This document shows, piece by piece, positions 9,336-17,643 of a DNA stretch of 64,000 bases. The DNA lies in the NCBI RefSeq assembly GCF_019933235.1, contig NZ_CP082945.1, positions 3,720,001-3,784,000 on the forward strand, in the 5' to 3' direction. Position 1 is the first letter of the stretch; the number at the start of each line of letters is the position of its first letter. Position numbers and translations under genes: made by a program. The DNA comes from Streptomyces angustmyceticus (GTDB lineage Bacteria > Actinomycetota > Actinomycetes > Streptomycetales > Streptomycetaceae). The notes beneath the pieces were generated by a model. The model had not been told where the DNA came from. It saw nothing but the letters and a program-made list of their open reading frames with translations, and searched no databases.

Positions 9336-9458
9336 GGCACCGGACGCGGGCGGCCGGACACCGGACGGACGCTCTCCGCTCGTCGGCACCTCTCCCCCGC
9401 TCGTACGCTGATCCCGTCCGGCGGGGCCGGCGCACGGCGCACGGAACGGTGAGCACGC

Positions 9459-10247
9459 ATGGCAGTGGCGTACGAGCGGATCGCGGACCGGCTCCGGCAG
9501 TCGATCCGCGCGGGCCGGCTGCGGCCGGGGGACCGCCTGCCCCCGGAGGCGCGGCTCGCCGAGCAGTTCGGACAGGGCGCCTCCGCCGTCCGCGACGCCC
9601 TGCGGGTGCTGCGCGAGGAGGGCCTCGTCGAGCGGCGGCCCGGGGGCGGCGACGTCGTCCGGCGCCCGCGCGCCACCGCCGTGCGCACCAATCTCCGCCA
9701 CCAGTGGGAGAAGAGCCGGGCGCGCGAGCCGCTGGAGGAGCGGGCCCGGTACGGCATCACGGAGTACGAGACCGGTCTGCGCGGCCGTGACCTGGTCTTT
9801 CACGCGTCGTACCGGGAGATCGAGGCGGACGAGGGCCTCGCGCGGGCCTTCGCCCTGCCGGAGGGCACCGCCCTCCTGGAGCGCCGCTACCGCACGCGGT
9901 ACGCGGCCGAGCGCACGCCCTTCGGCCTGGTGACCTCCTACCTCGTCCGCGAGGTGATCGCGGGCAACCCCGAGCTGCTGGACGAGACCAACGAGCCGTG
10001 GCCGGGCGGGTCGCAGGCGCAGCTCCACACCGTCGGCATCGAGCTGGGCCACGTCGAGGAGCGGGTGACCGCCCGCCCGCCGACGCCCGGCGAGGCGGCG
10101 GAGCTGGCGCTGCCGCGCGGGTCGTCGGTGCTGGTGCTCCGGAAGACCTCGGTCGGCGTCGACGACCGGGTCGTGGACGTCTCCGACGTCGTCCTGCCCG
10201 GCGACCGCACGGAAATGCTGTTCACCACGTACCTGGAGAGGTGGTGA
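9459..10247 (+). CDS. GntR/HutC-family transcriptional regulator
   Basis: A 262-aa DNA-binding regulator. The N-terminal winged HTH occupies residues 1-70 (YERIADRLRQSIRAGRLRPGDRLP, FGQGASAVRDALRVLREEGLVERR). It is followed by a UTRA-type effector domain (about 95-255) typical of the HutC subfamily, which senses small molecules such as sugars or amino-acid derivatives. It is convergent with the amidohydrolase, only 25 bp away, so the regulated target is not evident. Upstream lies a strong hairpin that may control it. Confidence 0.9.
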   Translation: MAVAYERIADRLRQSIRAGRLRPGDRLPPEARLAEQFGQGASAVRDALRVLREEGLVERRPGGGDVVRRPRATAVRTNLRHQWEKSRAREPLEERARYGITEYETGLRGRDLVFHASYREIEADEGLARAFALPEGTALLERRYRTRYAAERTPFGLVTSYLVREVIAGNPELLDETNEPWPGGSQAQLHTVGIELGHVEERVTARPPTPGEAAELALPRGSSVLVLRKTSVGVDDRVVDVSDVVLPGDRTEMLFTTYLERW

Positions 10248-10272
10248 GCGCCGCGCGCCGCCGCGCCCGCCC

Positions 10273-11490
10273 TCACTCCCGGTCGAACGGCAGGTCCAGC
10301 ATCCGGATGGCGTTGCCCCGCAGGAGTTTGTACGTCACGTCCGCCGGGAGCCCGGCCACGTGCTCGGCCGCCACCTTCCTGGTGTGCGGCCAGGTCGAGT
10401 CGACGTGGGGGTAGTCGGTCTCGAACGTCGCGTTGTCGACCCCGACCGTCTCGATCGCCTCGATGCCGTGCCGGTCGCGGAAGAAGCAGCAGAAGATCTG
10501 CCGGTAGTAGTAGGTCGACGGCGGCTCGGGGATCAGGTCCTTGACCCCGCCCCATGCCCGGTGCTCCTCCCAGACGTCGTCGGCGCGCTCCAGGGCGTAC
10601 GGGATCCAGCCCATCTGCCCTTCGCTGTAGGCGAGTTTCAGCCGGGGGAACTTCACCAGGACGCCGCTGAACAGGAAGTCCATCATCGACGCCATCGCGT
10701 TGTTGAAGCTCAGCGACGCCTGCACGGCGGGCGGCGCGTCCGGCGAGGCGGCCGGCATCTGCGACGACGACCCGATGTGCATGTTGACCACGGTCCCGGT
10801 CTCCTCGCACGCCGCGAAGAACGGGTCCCAGTACCCGGAGTGGATCGAGGGCAGGCCCAGGTGGGTGGGGATCTCGCTGAAGGTCACCGCCCGTACGCCG
10901 CGGGCCGCGTTGCGCCGGATCTCGGCGACCGCCAGGTCGATGTCCCACAGCGGGATCAGGCACAGCGGGATCAGCCGGCCGCCGCTGTCCCCGCACCACT
11001 CCTCGACCATCCAGTCGTTGTACGCCCGGACGCAGGCGAGCCCGACCTCCTTGTCGGCGGCCTCGGCGAAGGTCTGCCCGCAAAAGCGCGGGAAGGTCGG
11101 GAAGCAGAGCGACGCCTCGACGTGGTTGACGTCCATGTCCGCCAGCCGCGCCTTGGGGTCCCAGCACCCGCGGCGCATCTGCTCCCGGGTGATCCCGTCC
11201 AGCGTCATCTCGTCGCGGGAGAAGCCGACGGCGGCGATGATGCGCTTGTACGGGAAGAACTGGCCCTCGTACTCCCACCAGTCGGTGATCTGGCCCTCGG
11301 GGTCGGTGGTGAACCGGTACTTCCCGCCGACGTACGCCAGCTCGCCGATCCCGGCGGTGAAGGGCTTCGGCCCCTTGTCGCGGTACTTCTTCGGGAGCCA
11401 GGTCTCGAAGAGGTGCGCGGGCTCGATCACGTGATCGTCCACGCTGATGACCCTGGGAAGCTCCGCCGTGCCGCTCTCGCTGCTGCTCAC
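10273..11490 (-). CDS. Amidohydrolase-2 (ACMSD-like) family protein
   Basis: A 405-aa TIM-barrel metal-dependent hydrolase of the amidohydrolase-2 group. Visible features are the N-terminal DDHVIEP (DxH position), LADMDVNHVEASLCFP, the long central NMHIGSSSQ strand and the C-terminal FETDYPHVDSTWPHT with metal/acid residues. Family members decarboxylate or hydrolyse aromatic or cyclic acids; the substrate cannot be predicted. The GTG at 11490 is preferred because GGGGG lies 6 nt upstream; an in-frame ATG 60 bp earlier has no ribosome-binding site. Confidence 0.87.
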   Translation of the reverse strand: MSSSESGTAELPRVISVDDHVIEPAHLFETWLPKKYRDKGPKPFTAGIGELAYVGGKYRFTTDPEGQITDWWEYEGQFFPYKRIIAAVGFSRDEMTLDGITREQMRRGCWDPKARLADMDVNHVEASLCFPTFPRFCGQTFAEAADKEVGLACVRAYNDWMVEEWCGDSGGRLIPLCLIPLWDIDLAVAEIRRNAARGVRAVTFSEIPTHLGLPSIHSGYWDPFFAACEETGTVVNMHIGSSSQMPAASPDAPPAVQASLSFNNAMASMMDFLFSGVLVKFPRLKLAYSEGQMGWIPYALERADDVWEEHRAWGGVKDLIPEPPSTYYYRQIFCCFFRDRHGIEAIETVGVDNATFETDYPHVDSTWPHTRKVAAEHVAGLPADVTYKLLRGNAIRMLDLPFDRE

Positions 11491-11679
11491 GCTGTACCCC
11501 CAACTGCCCGCCGGTGAGGCACCCACCGGACCCGGATTCTGACGGTCCATCAGTTTTGAGGTTATGGGCTCACTCCGGCGACGACAAGGCGAGCTGGGGG
11601 AACTCCGCCTCTTGCGGGATGGCGCGGCATCCGCTGAACTGACGCGTCGTCATATCAGGTGGACGAATCGAGGGGCAGC

Positions 11680-12129
11680 ATGCAGACGATCTGGCTCAGC
11701 GGCGCCGAGTGGCTCGCCGTCCTCCGTATCGGCCTGGGGCTGTGGTGGCTGGAGAGCTGGCGCCACAAGGACAAGAAGACCTGGTTCGCGGGCGGCGGCA
11801 TCACCTGGGCCGCCGGCATCGCGGCCGATCACCGGTGGCCCGTGGTCCGCAGGGGCTTCGACCGCTTCGTGAAGCCCCGCCCCCGCCCGATGGCGTACCT
11901 GGTCGCCTACGCCGAACTCGCTCTCGGGCTCGGGCTGATCGCGGGATTCCTGACGCCGATAGCCCTGGTCGCCGGGGTGGTGCTCAACCTGGTCTACCTC
12001 GTGCTGATGATCCACGACTGGGCGGAGCAGGGGCAGAACCTGATGATGGCCCTGATCTCCCTGACGGGGCTGTTCGCCATGAGCTGGCAGAGCTGGTCGC
12101 TCGACGGCGCGCTGGGCCTGTTCCGCTAG
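11680..12129 (+). CDS. DoxX family membrane protein
   Basis: A 149-aa integral membrane protein of the DoxX-like group. It has an N-terminal helix (WLAVLRIGLGLWWLESW) and three further helices (MAYLVAYAELALGLGLIAG, PIALVAGVVLNLVYLVLM, LMMALISLTGLFAM). The conserved WAEQGQNLMM loop is present. Members have been linked to quinol- or sulfur-related membrane redox functions, but the role here is unknown. The ATG at 11680 is chosen over a GTG 21 bp upstream because GAGGGG sits 6-7 nt before it. Confidence 0.85.
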   Translation: MQTIWLSGAEWLAVLRIGLGLWWLESWRHKDKKTWFAGGGITWAAGIAADHRWPVVRRGFDRFVKPRPRPMAYLVAYAELALGLGLIAGFLTPIALVAGVVLNLVYLVLMIHDWAEQGQNLMMALISLTGLFAMSWQSWSLDGALGLFR

Positions 12130-12271
12130 GGCCCGGCGGTGCGGCGGCGGCCCCTGGCGGGAGCGGCGGGTCGCGGGGCGGTGCCCGGAGCGCACGGGCC
12201 CCCGGTCGTTCAGCTCCCCGGGCGTGGGGTGGCCCGGGAGGCTGATCGGCCGTAGGCCCGTGCGCGGCGGG

Positions 12272-13816
12272 TCAGCCCTTCTCCTCGACCGTCACCGGCC
12301 GGTCGTCGTTCAGCTCGTTGAAGAGCTCCTTGGCCCTCGCCTCGTTCCACTGCACGGCGCTGCCCTTGGGGGTGCGGAGGTTGAGGTTCGACACGGGGAC
12401 GTTGAGCCGCTTGCCGTCGCCCGCCGTGACCCCCTTCATCGCCTTGAACAGCGAGGTGAGGTTGGTCAGGCCGGTGTCCTCGTCCACGATGAGCGTGCCG
12501 AGGCCCGCGCTCATGGTCGGGTAGACCTTGGCCGGGTCGAGCAGGATGTCCGGCTCGGCGGCCTTGCGGGCGAGGGCGGCCAGGAACTTCTGCTGGTTCT
12601 GGCTGCGGCCGAGGTCGCCCTGGGCCTCCTGGTGGCGCTGGCGGACGAAGGCCAGTGCCGTGCGGCCGTCGAGGGTGTGGCAGCCCTTCTTGAGGTTCGC
12701 GCCCGACTTCTTGTCCTTGACGTCCCGGTCCAGGCAGATCGGGACGCCGCCGATGGCGTTGACGATGCCCACGAAGCCGGCGAAGCCGATCTCCGTGTAG
12801 TGGTCGATGTGCACGCCCGTGTTGCGCTCGATGGTCCGCACCAGCAGATCGGGGCCGCCGAACGAGAACGCCGCGTTGAGCTTGTTCTTCGCCGCGCTGT
12901 AGTGCTTGCCGGTGTCGGGGCGGATGTAGGGCGGGATGGTCACCCACGAGTCGCGCGGCAGGCTCACCATCGTGGTGCCGTGGGCGCCGGTGTGCAGCAG
13001 GATCATCGAGTCGGTACGGCGGCCCGCGTCGGCCGAACCACCCGTGTGCAGGTCCTTCTTGGCCCGGTCGGACAGGCCCACCCGGCTGTCGGAGCCCACG
13101 ATCAGGTAGTTGGTCCCCTTGCCCGCCGGCATCCGGTCCGCGATCTTGCTCAGGTCGACCTCGCGGTTGAGCTGGGTGTCGGCCCAGACGTAGCTGCCCA
13201 GGGAGCCGCTGAGCAGGACGGTCACCAGCAGGATCGCCGTCCGCCTGACCCGGCGGCGCCGCGGGGAGGAGCGGGCGGCGCGCCGGCCGCGGCCCGTACG
13301 CCCGTCGTCGGGGCCCATGCGCCCGCCGCCGGGGCCCACGCGCCCGGGGCGAAGGGCTCGCCCGTCGTTCCCTCCGGGGGCCTCGGACCGGACCGGGGGC
13401 ACCGGTGCGGGCACGGGCGCCACGACGTCGGGCAGCGGGCGGCGCACGGGCCCTGCCGGATCGTCCATCTGGGGCCACTGCACCGGAGGCGGAGACGCCT
13501 CGGGCGGCGGCCCCTGGGGCGGCATCGGGGACGGGTACGCCTGGGACGCGGGCTCCTGGGGCGGGTACGCCTGCGGCGGGTACAGCTGCGCCTCGGGCCC
13601 CTGGGACGGATACGCCTGCGGCGGGTACAGCTGCGACTCAGGCCCCTGCCCCTGGGGGGCATACGTCTGGGACACATACCCCTGGGGCGCATGCGTCTGG
13701 GGCGCATACATCTGGGGCGGGTGCTCCTCCGGGAGCCACACCTGCCCGGGGCCGGGGTACGTCTCGGTTTCGCCGTCCCGCCAGGTATCGGGCGACGCGT
13801 CCAGCCAATCGGTCAT
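12272..13816 (-). CDS. LytR-CpsA-Psr (LCP) family cell-wall glycopolymer ligase
   Basis: A 514-aa membrane protein that probably attaches teichoic-type or other anionic glycopolymers from lipid carriers to peptidoglycan. The cytoplasmic N-terminus (residues 1-185) is disordered and contains an imperfect repeat of Q-x-YPPQAYP. One TM helix follows a basic stretch (RRRRVRRTAILLVTVLLSG). The extracellular LCP domain shows LIVGSDSR, RRTDSMILLH (the RTDSM phosphate-binding signature), SLPRDSWV, KLNAAFSFGG and FVRQRHQEAQGDLGRSQNQ. All signature arginines and acids appear present. It is co-directional with the upstream polysaccharide synthase, suggesting a shared envelope function. Confidence 0.93.
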   Translation of the reverse strand: MTDWLDASPDTWRDGETETYPGPGQVWLPEEHPPQMYAPQTHAPQGYVSQTYAPQGQGPESQLYPPQAYPSQGPEAQLYPPQAYPPQEPASQAYPSPMPPQGPPPEASPPPVQWPQMDDPAGPVRRPLPDVVAPVPAPVPPVRSEAPGGNDGRALRPGRVGPGGGRMGPDDGRTGRGRRAARSSPRRRRVRRTAILLVTVLLSGSLGSYVWADTQLNREVDLSKIADRMPAGKGTNYLIVGSDSRVGLSDRAKKDLHTGGSADAGRRTDSMILLHTGAHGTTMVSLPRDSWVTIPPYIRPDTGKHYSAAKNKLNAAFSFGGPDLLVRTIERNTGVHIDHYTEIGFAGFVGIVNAIGGVPICLDRDVKDKKSGANLKKGCHTLDGRTALAFVRQRHQEAQGDLGRSQNQQKFLAALARKAAEPDILLDPAKVYPTMSAGLGTLIVDEDTGLTNLTSLFKAMKGVTAGDGKRLNVPVSNLNLRTPKGSAVQWNEARAKELFNELNDDRPVTVEEKG

Positions 13817-13976
13817 GCGCGGAAGCCTCCAATGTCATGTTCTCTTCACCTAAGGGTGCCCAGATCCGCACACGTGAACGGGCAGGTGCGAGATCGGGCC
13901 GGCGGCCGGTGGCCGGTGACCGGGGCGTCCGCACGGCGCACGGCCGTACGGACGCCCCGCAGGGCCCGTTACGGGG

Positions 13977-16073
13977 TCATCTGGGCGTCAGGCTCTGGTA
14001 CGCGACCGGTTGGCCGATCTGCTGGGCCGCGGTGCCGGAGCGCTGCATGCGCTGCCACTTCAGGCGGGTGCCTAGCAGGAAGGCCGCCACGGACTGGATG
14101 ACCACCAGATACATCAGCTGCCGGTAGACGAAGAGCTGGAGCGGCATCGCCCACAGCGACTTCACCGGCTCCCGGTCGAGCTTCAGCGCATAGGCGCAGC
14201 AGGCCAGTTGGAGCCCGAGGAAGCCGAACCACACGGTGGCCGCGAGCACCGGGCCGCGGAACAGTGCCGCGTACAGCGCGAAGACGTCGACGACCGGTGC
14301 GAGCAGCGGCAGGGCGACCTGGAAGAGCGCGAGGTAGCTCAGCCCGCGCCGTCCGAAGCGCCCCGACGGGCCCACCTCGATGACGGCCCGGCGGTGCTTC
14401 CACATGGCCTGGATCGTTCCGTAGCACCAGCGGTAGCGCTGCCGCCACAGCTGCCGCAGCGAGGTGGGCACCTCGGTCCAGGCGATCGCGGATTCCTCGT
14501 AGACCACCCGCCAGCCCGCCTGCCACAGGGCCATGGTGAGGTCGGTGTCCTCGGCGAGGGTGTCCTCGCTGACGCCGCCGACGCCCATCAGCGCGTCCCG
14601 GCGGAAGGCCCCGATGGCGCCGGGGACCGTCGGCATGCACTCCAGCACCTCGAACATCCGCCGGTCGAGGTTGAACCCGAAGACGTACTCCAGGTGCTGC
14701 CACTGACCCAGCAGCCGGCTGCGGTTGCCGACCTTGGTGTTGCCGCTGACCGCACCCACCGCCGGATGCGCGAGCGGCTGGATCAGCCGGTAGACGGCGT
14801 CCGGTTCGAAGACCGTGTCGGCGTCGACCATGACCACGATGTCGTACCGCGCGTGGGCCAGGCCGGTGTTGAGCGCGGCCGCCTTGCCCGCGTTGTACTG
14901 GCGGATCACCTCGACGCGGGGATCGCCGATCCGGACGGCGATGTCCGCCGTGTCGTCCGTCGACCCGTCGTCGATCACGATGATCTGCAGCTGCACGTCG
15001 GTGGAGGCGAGCAGCGAACGGACGGTGGACTCGATGCCCGCCTCTTCGTTGAAGGCGGGGACGAGCACCGTCACCGGGTCGGTGATCTCGCGCAGCCAGG
15101 GGGAGCCCGGCCGGAAGCGGGTCAGCCGCCGGACGTGGGTCCGGGCGAAGACGACGAGGGACGCCAGCCGCAGCACGCCCAGGGCGCCGGCGATGCCCAG
15201 CACCCAGGTCATGCCGTGCACGAAGGTGTAGCCGGCGACCTTGACCCAGACCAGGGCCGTGCCCAGCGCCTGTTCGGTGCCGTCGACCTGCTTCTCGGCC
15301 GGGGGCAGCTTGGCCCCGGCCGTCACCGTCGTGAACGTGTCGACGTTCCGGTTGGCGAGCAGCCGCTCGGTCTCCTCGTAGGCGGTGCCGTTCTGACTGA
15401 ACTGCCTGATCAGGCCCTGTGCCGGCTTGCGGTACCACCGGTCGGCGGCGACCAGCGTGTAGCCCTCCGCGCCGGCCTTCTTGGCGGCCTTCCACTCCGG
15501 GCCGCACATGGTGTCCGACGCGGTGGTCTGCGGCAGCCGCAGCAGCCTGGTGTGGATGCCCGCCGTGCCGGCCAGCGCCTTCTGGGTGAGCGAGAGCTCC
15601 ATCCGGGCACGCAGCGGCGATGCCTCGCCCATGACCGCGCCGGTGTAGGTGTTCGAGCCGATCTCATGGCCCTCGTCCCTGATCCTCCGTACCAGGTCCG
15701 GGTGTTGGGCGGCCTTGGCGCCGTACAGGAAGAAGGTGGCGTGGACGTGGTGCTTGCGCAGCAGGTCGAGCAGCCGCGGTGTCCACACCGGGTCGGGTCC
15801 GCCGTCGTAGGTGAGCGCCACCGTGCGGGCGGGCATCGCGGCGGTCCGCACGGTGCCGCCACGGAGGTCCACCACCGGCCCGCCCTTCTCCACCGCCCGC
15901 GGGACGGGCTGGGTGCAGTCTTTGCGGGTCTTGGCGGCGTCGACCTCGTGGGTGGTCCAGCCCTCGAAGAGCAGGGCGACGAAGGCCAGGGGCAGGAGCA
16001 GGCTCAGCAGCAGCCAATGGCCGCGCGGGGCACGGGACTGGGCGTGCCTGCGCCGTTTGGCCCGGCCCCTCAT
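13977..16073 (-). CDS. Bifunctional polysaccharide deacetylase-like / family 2 glycosyltransferase (MatB-like)
   Basis: A 698-aa membrane protein. An N-terminal TM (about residues 20-40) precedes a NodB-like domain (about 80-250), then a TM, a processive GT2 domain (about 330-560) and C-terminal TM helices. The GT2 core is intact: VLVPAFNEE, VIDDGSTDDT, VMVDADTVF, EDTDLTMALW and QRYRW. The architecture matches Streptomyces MatB, which makes a PNAG-like extracellular polymer involved in pellet aggregation. The NodB domain is abnormal: the usual TFDDGP reads TYDGGP, and the HxxxH metal motif region reads GHEIGSNTYTGAVM with both histidines replaced. It therefore probably cannot deacetylate. The ATG at 16073 overlaps the stop of a small upstream frame (ATGA). 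Confidence 0.88.
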   Translation of the reverse strand: MRGRAKRRRHAQSRAPRGHWLLLSLLLPLAFVALLFEGWTTHEVDAAKTRKDCTQPVPRAVEKGGPVVDLRGGTVRTAAMPARTVALTYDGGPDPVWTPRLLDLLRKHHVHATFFLYGAKAAQHPDLVRRIRDEGHEIGSNTYTGAVMGEASPLRARMELSLTQKALAGTAGIHTRLLRLPQTTASDTMCGPEWKAAKKAGAEGYTLVAADRWYRKPAQGLIRQFSQNGTAYEETERLLANRNVDTFTTVTAGAKLPPAEKQVDGTEQALGTALVWVKVAGYTFVHGMTWVLGIAGALGVLRLASLVVFARTHVRRLTRFRPGSPWLREITDPVTVLVPAFNEEAGIESTVRSLLASTDVQLQIIVIDDGSTDDTADIAVRIGDPRVEVIRQYNAGKAAALNTGLAHARYDIVVMVDADTVFEPDAVYRLIQPLAHPAVGAVSGNTKVGNRSRLLGQWQHLEYVFGFNLDRRMFEVLECMPTVPGAIGAFRRDALMGVGGVSEDTLAEDTDLTMALWQAGWRVVYEESAIAWTEVPTSLRQLWRQRYRWCYGTIQAMWKHRRAVIEVGPSGRFGRRGLSYLALFQVALPLLAPVVDVFALYAALFRGPVLAATVWFGFLGLQLACCAYALKLDREPVKSLWAMPLQLFVYRQLMYLVVIQSVAAFLLGTRLKWQRMQRSGTAAQQIGQPVAYQSLTPR

Positions 16074-16342
16074 GTCGCGCCCGTGACGGTCTCGGGCGCG
16101 GCCTGGGCGGGGAGCGCGGCGGTGGGAGTGCCGGGGAGGATAGGGGTGTGGGGGAATATGGGGATGTGGGGGGTTATGCCAAATGTGGGGGTCATGGGGG
16201 GTGTGGGGGTGGGGGATGTGGGGGAAGTGCGAGCGCTGCGGGTGCCGGCGGTGACCGTCGGGGCGGCAGTCGTGACAGGGACGGCAGACGGCGCGAAGCC
16301 GTCCACGGCCGAGACCTCGGCCGCTCTGCCCGTCATGGCCAC
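16070..16342 (-). CDS. Possible small Pro/Thr-rich leader protein coupled to the MatB-like gene
   Basis: A 90-codon frame from GTG 16342 (or ATG 16336) ends in a TGA that overlaps the glycosyltransferase ATG as ATGA. The predicted peptide is Ala/Thr/Pro-rich, with a run of PTPTPP and ITPHIPIFPHTP type sequence. Third codon positions are mostly G or C. No family is recognised. It could equally be an untranslated C-rich leader. Confidence 0.3.
   Translation of the reverse strand: MAMTGRAAEVSAVDGFAPSAVPVTTAAPTVTAGTRSARTSPTSPTPTPPMTPTFGITPHIPIFPHTPILPGTPTAALPAQAAPETVTGAT
16130..16225. repeat. G-rich low-complexity tract
   Basis: On the + strand this is a run of G4-G6 blocks separated by T, AT or TGT, for example GGGGTGTGGGGG. 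It has several potential G-quadruplex registers. On the transcribed strand of the MatB-like gene it is C-rich and lies 60-150 nt upstream of that start. Confidence 0.7.
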
Positions 16343-16815
16343 CCGCCCGTTCGGAACCCGCCCGTCGCCGGCGGCGAACGCCCGCAGGGGGGCGCGTCCG
16401 ACAGCGGCGGCCAGGTTCCGCACAGCCTTTCCCTGCCCGGCCGAAGCGTCGGCACATGGCTGAGAAACGGGTATATTCTGCCGTTTTGTGTTCCGGCGGG
16501 CCTCACACATGGTCGGCGAGTGTACTCACCAGTCACCCTCGTCAGGGGAGAACTTCGAACATCTCCCGCCACCTTGACAGCGCCGTAACACACCACCGCC
16601 ACCCCCGTATTCCGCACGCATATGACCAGGTCACCGGCGATCCCGGGGGTGCACGGCGCGACCTGGCGCGCTTCGCCCCGCAGTGCCATGCCACTCCGTT
16701 TTGAGAGTGTTCTAACACCTGACGCCGGCTCACCCCGGCACACCCGTGAAGGTCCGCCCCCGCCAACTCCTGGCCGGAACAACCCTTATTCCACGGTTCC
16801 GGTGGATCTAACGTC
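16343..16815. other. Intergenic region between divergent units
   Basis: No confident gene. It contains an AT-richer patch (GAATATACC read on the minus strand, near 16470-16480) that could belong to the promoter of the leftward polysaccharide operon. Confidence 0.4.
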
Positions 16816-16852
16816 GACTCCGTGACCAGATGTGACATCTGGTCACGGAGTC
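16816..16852. promoter_or_regulatory. 37-bp perfect palindrome, probable TetR operator
   Basis: Two 18-bp perfect arms (GACTCCGTGACCAGATGT and its complement) flank a single central G. The site ends 15 bp before the tetR ATG and just before its GAGGGGG ribosome-binding site, so a bound repressor would block expression of tetR and the downstream P450. Confidence 0.85.
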
Positions 16853-16867
16853 AGAGGGGGACTGACC

Positions 16868-17575
16868 ATGGACCGGGCGGAGCGCCGCGCACGCATCCTC
16901 GACGTGGCCGGGGAACTGCTCCTCGCCTGGGGCTACGACCGGGTGACGATCGACGAGATCGCCCGGCGCGCCAAGGTCGGCAAGGGCACGGTCTATCTCC
17001 ACTGGAAGACCAAGGACGCCCTGTTCCTCGCCGTCGTCCTGCGGTTCCAGTTCCGCGGTCACCAGCGGCAGTTGGTCCGGATGCGGGCCGACCCGCCGGA
17101 GATCCTGCCCAGCCGGATGCTGCGCGGGCTGTTCCGCGACTTCCTGGACCAGCCGGTGCTGCGCGCCATGCACACCGACGACGCCGATGTCCTCGGCCGG
17201 CTCAACGACACCGCGAAGCGGGAGCTGTCCGAGCTGATCGGCGAGGGCGACCGGACGCTGCGCCGCCATCTCGAAGTGCTGCGCGCCCACGGCCTGGTGC
17301 GCGACGACCTCGATGTGCACCACCAGCAGTACGCCCTGATGGCCGTGGCCACCGGCTTCTTCACGGGCGAGGCCCTGCTCGCCGGACGCGTCCCGGTCGC
17401 CCCGGAGGTACGCGCCGGCCTCCTCGCCCGCACGGTCCACAGCGCGCTGGAGACCTCCCGGGGCGAGGAGGCCACCGCGGCGGCCGCGGTCCGGGCCGCA
17501 CCCGAGGTCATCGCGCTCTACGAGCAGTTCGGCGAACTCACCCTGCGCGAGATCCGGCGGCAGGTACGTGATTGA
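16868..17575 (+). CDS. TetR family transcriptional regulator
   Basis: A 235-aa one-component regulator. The N-terminal HTH (about residues 10-55) reads ARILDVAGELLLAWGYDRV then IDEIARRAKVGKGTVYLHWKTK, the canonical TetR pattern. The C-terminal domain is a helical ligand-binding region of unknown effector. The ATG at 16868 has GAGGGGG 6-7 nt upstream; an earlier in-frame GTG lies inside the palindrome and is less likely. The palindrome predicts autoregulation. The P450 gene follows 68 bp downstream on the same strand and is the likeliest regulated partner. Confidence 0.92.
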   Translation: MDRAERRARILDVAGELLLAWGYDRVTIDEIARRAKVGKGTVYLHWKTKDALFLAVVLRFQFRGHQRQLVRMRADPPEILPSRMLRGLFRDFLDQPVLRAMHTDDADVLGRLNDTAKRELSELIGEGDRTLRRHLEVLRAHGLVRDDLDVHHQQYALMAVATGFFTGEALLAGRVPVAPEVRAGLLARTVHSALETSRGEEATAAAAVRAAPEVIALYEQFGELTLREIRRQVRD

Positions 17576-17643
17576 GGCGGTGGGCCGGCCGTCCGGCCCG
17601 CCACCGGTCCCCGGCCGGCTCCCAACCCGGAGGAGAAACCACG

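Noticed and set aside
5122..9456. Very long open frame antisense to the WD40 gene
   Set aside because: It is Arg/Gly/Pro/His-rich with no domain, and exactly mirrors the repeats of the + strand gene; a GC-bias artefact.
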